Shown here: piece by piece, positions 5,256 to 5,348 of the stretch
Position numbering within the stretch: position 1 is the stretch's first letter
Layout: every line of letters starts with the position of its first letter
Origin: Clostridia bacterium
GTDB lineage: Bacteria > Bacillota > Clostridia > Oscillospirales > CAG-272
Assembly (NCBI GenBank): GCA_017395885.1
Contig: JAFQNM010000202.1
Coordinates: 1 to 5,348 of the forward strand
DNA length: 5,348 nucleotides
Direction: 5' to 3'
Translations under genes and position numbers: made by a program
Notes under the pieces: generated by a model
What the model was told of the DNA's origin: nothing
The model's input: the letters and a program-made list of their open reading frames with translations, nothing else
Databases searched by the model: none

Positions 5256-5348
5256 ATGCTTGACAGTATTATAAATTTCTTAGAGTCAACAGGCATTGCA
5301 CGCATTTTTGCAAGTGCTGATACTGATTGGTGGAAAACGCTTATAATG
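5256..5348 (+). CDS. Na+-translocating decarboxylase beta subunit, N-terminal part only
   Basis: An ATG at 5256 opens a frame that stays open to the last base, giving 31 residues: MLDSIINFLESTGIARIFAS followed by ADTDWWKTLIM. This fits the start of OadB/MmdB/GcdB-type subunits, which begin with a short amphipathic segment (MLD-I--FL--TG) before the first membrane helix. In the whole protein, a multi-pass membrane channel releases CO2 from carboxybiotin and exports Na+. Those functional helices lie beyond the window. An AGAAAGG site (5239-5245) lies 10 bases ahead. The gap to the biotin carrier gene is 44 bases. The position after the carrier matches the alpha-delta-gamma-beta order of known operons, and that context carries much of the call. 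Confidence 0.8.
   Translation, partial: MLDSIINFLESTGIARIFASADTDWWKTLIM

Overview
The window looks like chromosomal DNA from an anaerobic Gram-positive Firmicute, most likely a gut Clostridia member of the Ruminococcaceae/Oscillospiraceae type. This is an inference. It rests on strong AGGAGG-type ribosome binding sites, a small OadG-type subunit with a Firmicute-style soluble tail, an Ala/Pro-rich biotin carrier of about 120 residues, and GC-rich stem-loop repeats between genes of a kind common in that group. No species can be named from the sequence alone.

Layout. Bases 1-50 may hold the last 15 codons of a plus-strand gene. Bases 51-409 have no gene: they are a mosaic of stem-loops, including a 21-nt element present twice, a terminator-like hairpin and a perfect 38-nt palindrome. 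Bases 410-1681 (minus) encode enolase with all catalytic residues. Bases 1735-2469 (minus) encode a 244-residue protein built like phage or plasmid replication-organiser proteins, with an N-terminal domain resembling DUF6291. Bases 2470-2864 are a divergent intergenic region. It holds a TG-rich hexamer repeat, three TGACCG boxes, a terminator-like hairpin and a very good sigma-A promoter.

Bases 2865-5348 (plus) are the start of an operon for a membrane-bound, biotin-dependent, sodium-pumping decarboxylase. The genes are a carboxyltransferase alpha subunit, a small one-helix membrane subunit (OadG/MmdD type), a biotin carrier (MmdC type) and the first 31 codons of the sodium-translocating beta subunit (OadB/MmdB/GcdB type), cut by the window end. 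The order alpha-delta-gamma-beta is that of known methylmalonyl-CoA decarboxylase operons. In such complexes the alpha subunit moves CO2 from an acyl-CoA onto biotin, the carrier brings carboxybiotin to the membrane, and the beta subunit releases CO2 while exporting Na+. The small subunit holds the complex together.

The most notable point is that the carboxyltransferase departs from the usual MmdA/PccB active-site signatures in both halves, so its substrate should not be assumed. Otherwise these are recognisable housekeeping and energy genes. I found no CRISPR array, complete mobile element, tRNA or rRNA, and nothing I can defend as a wholly new system.
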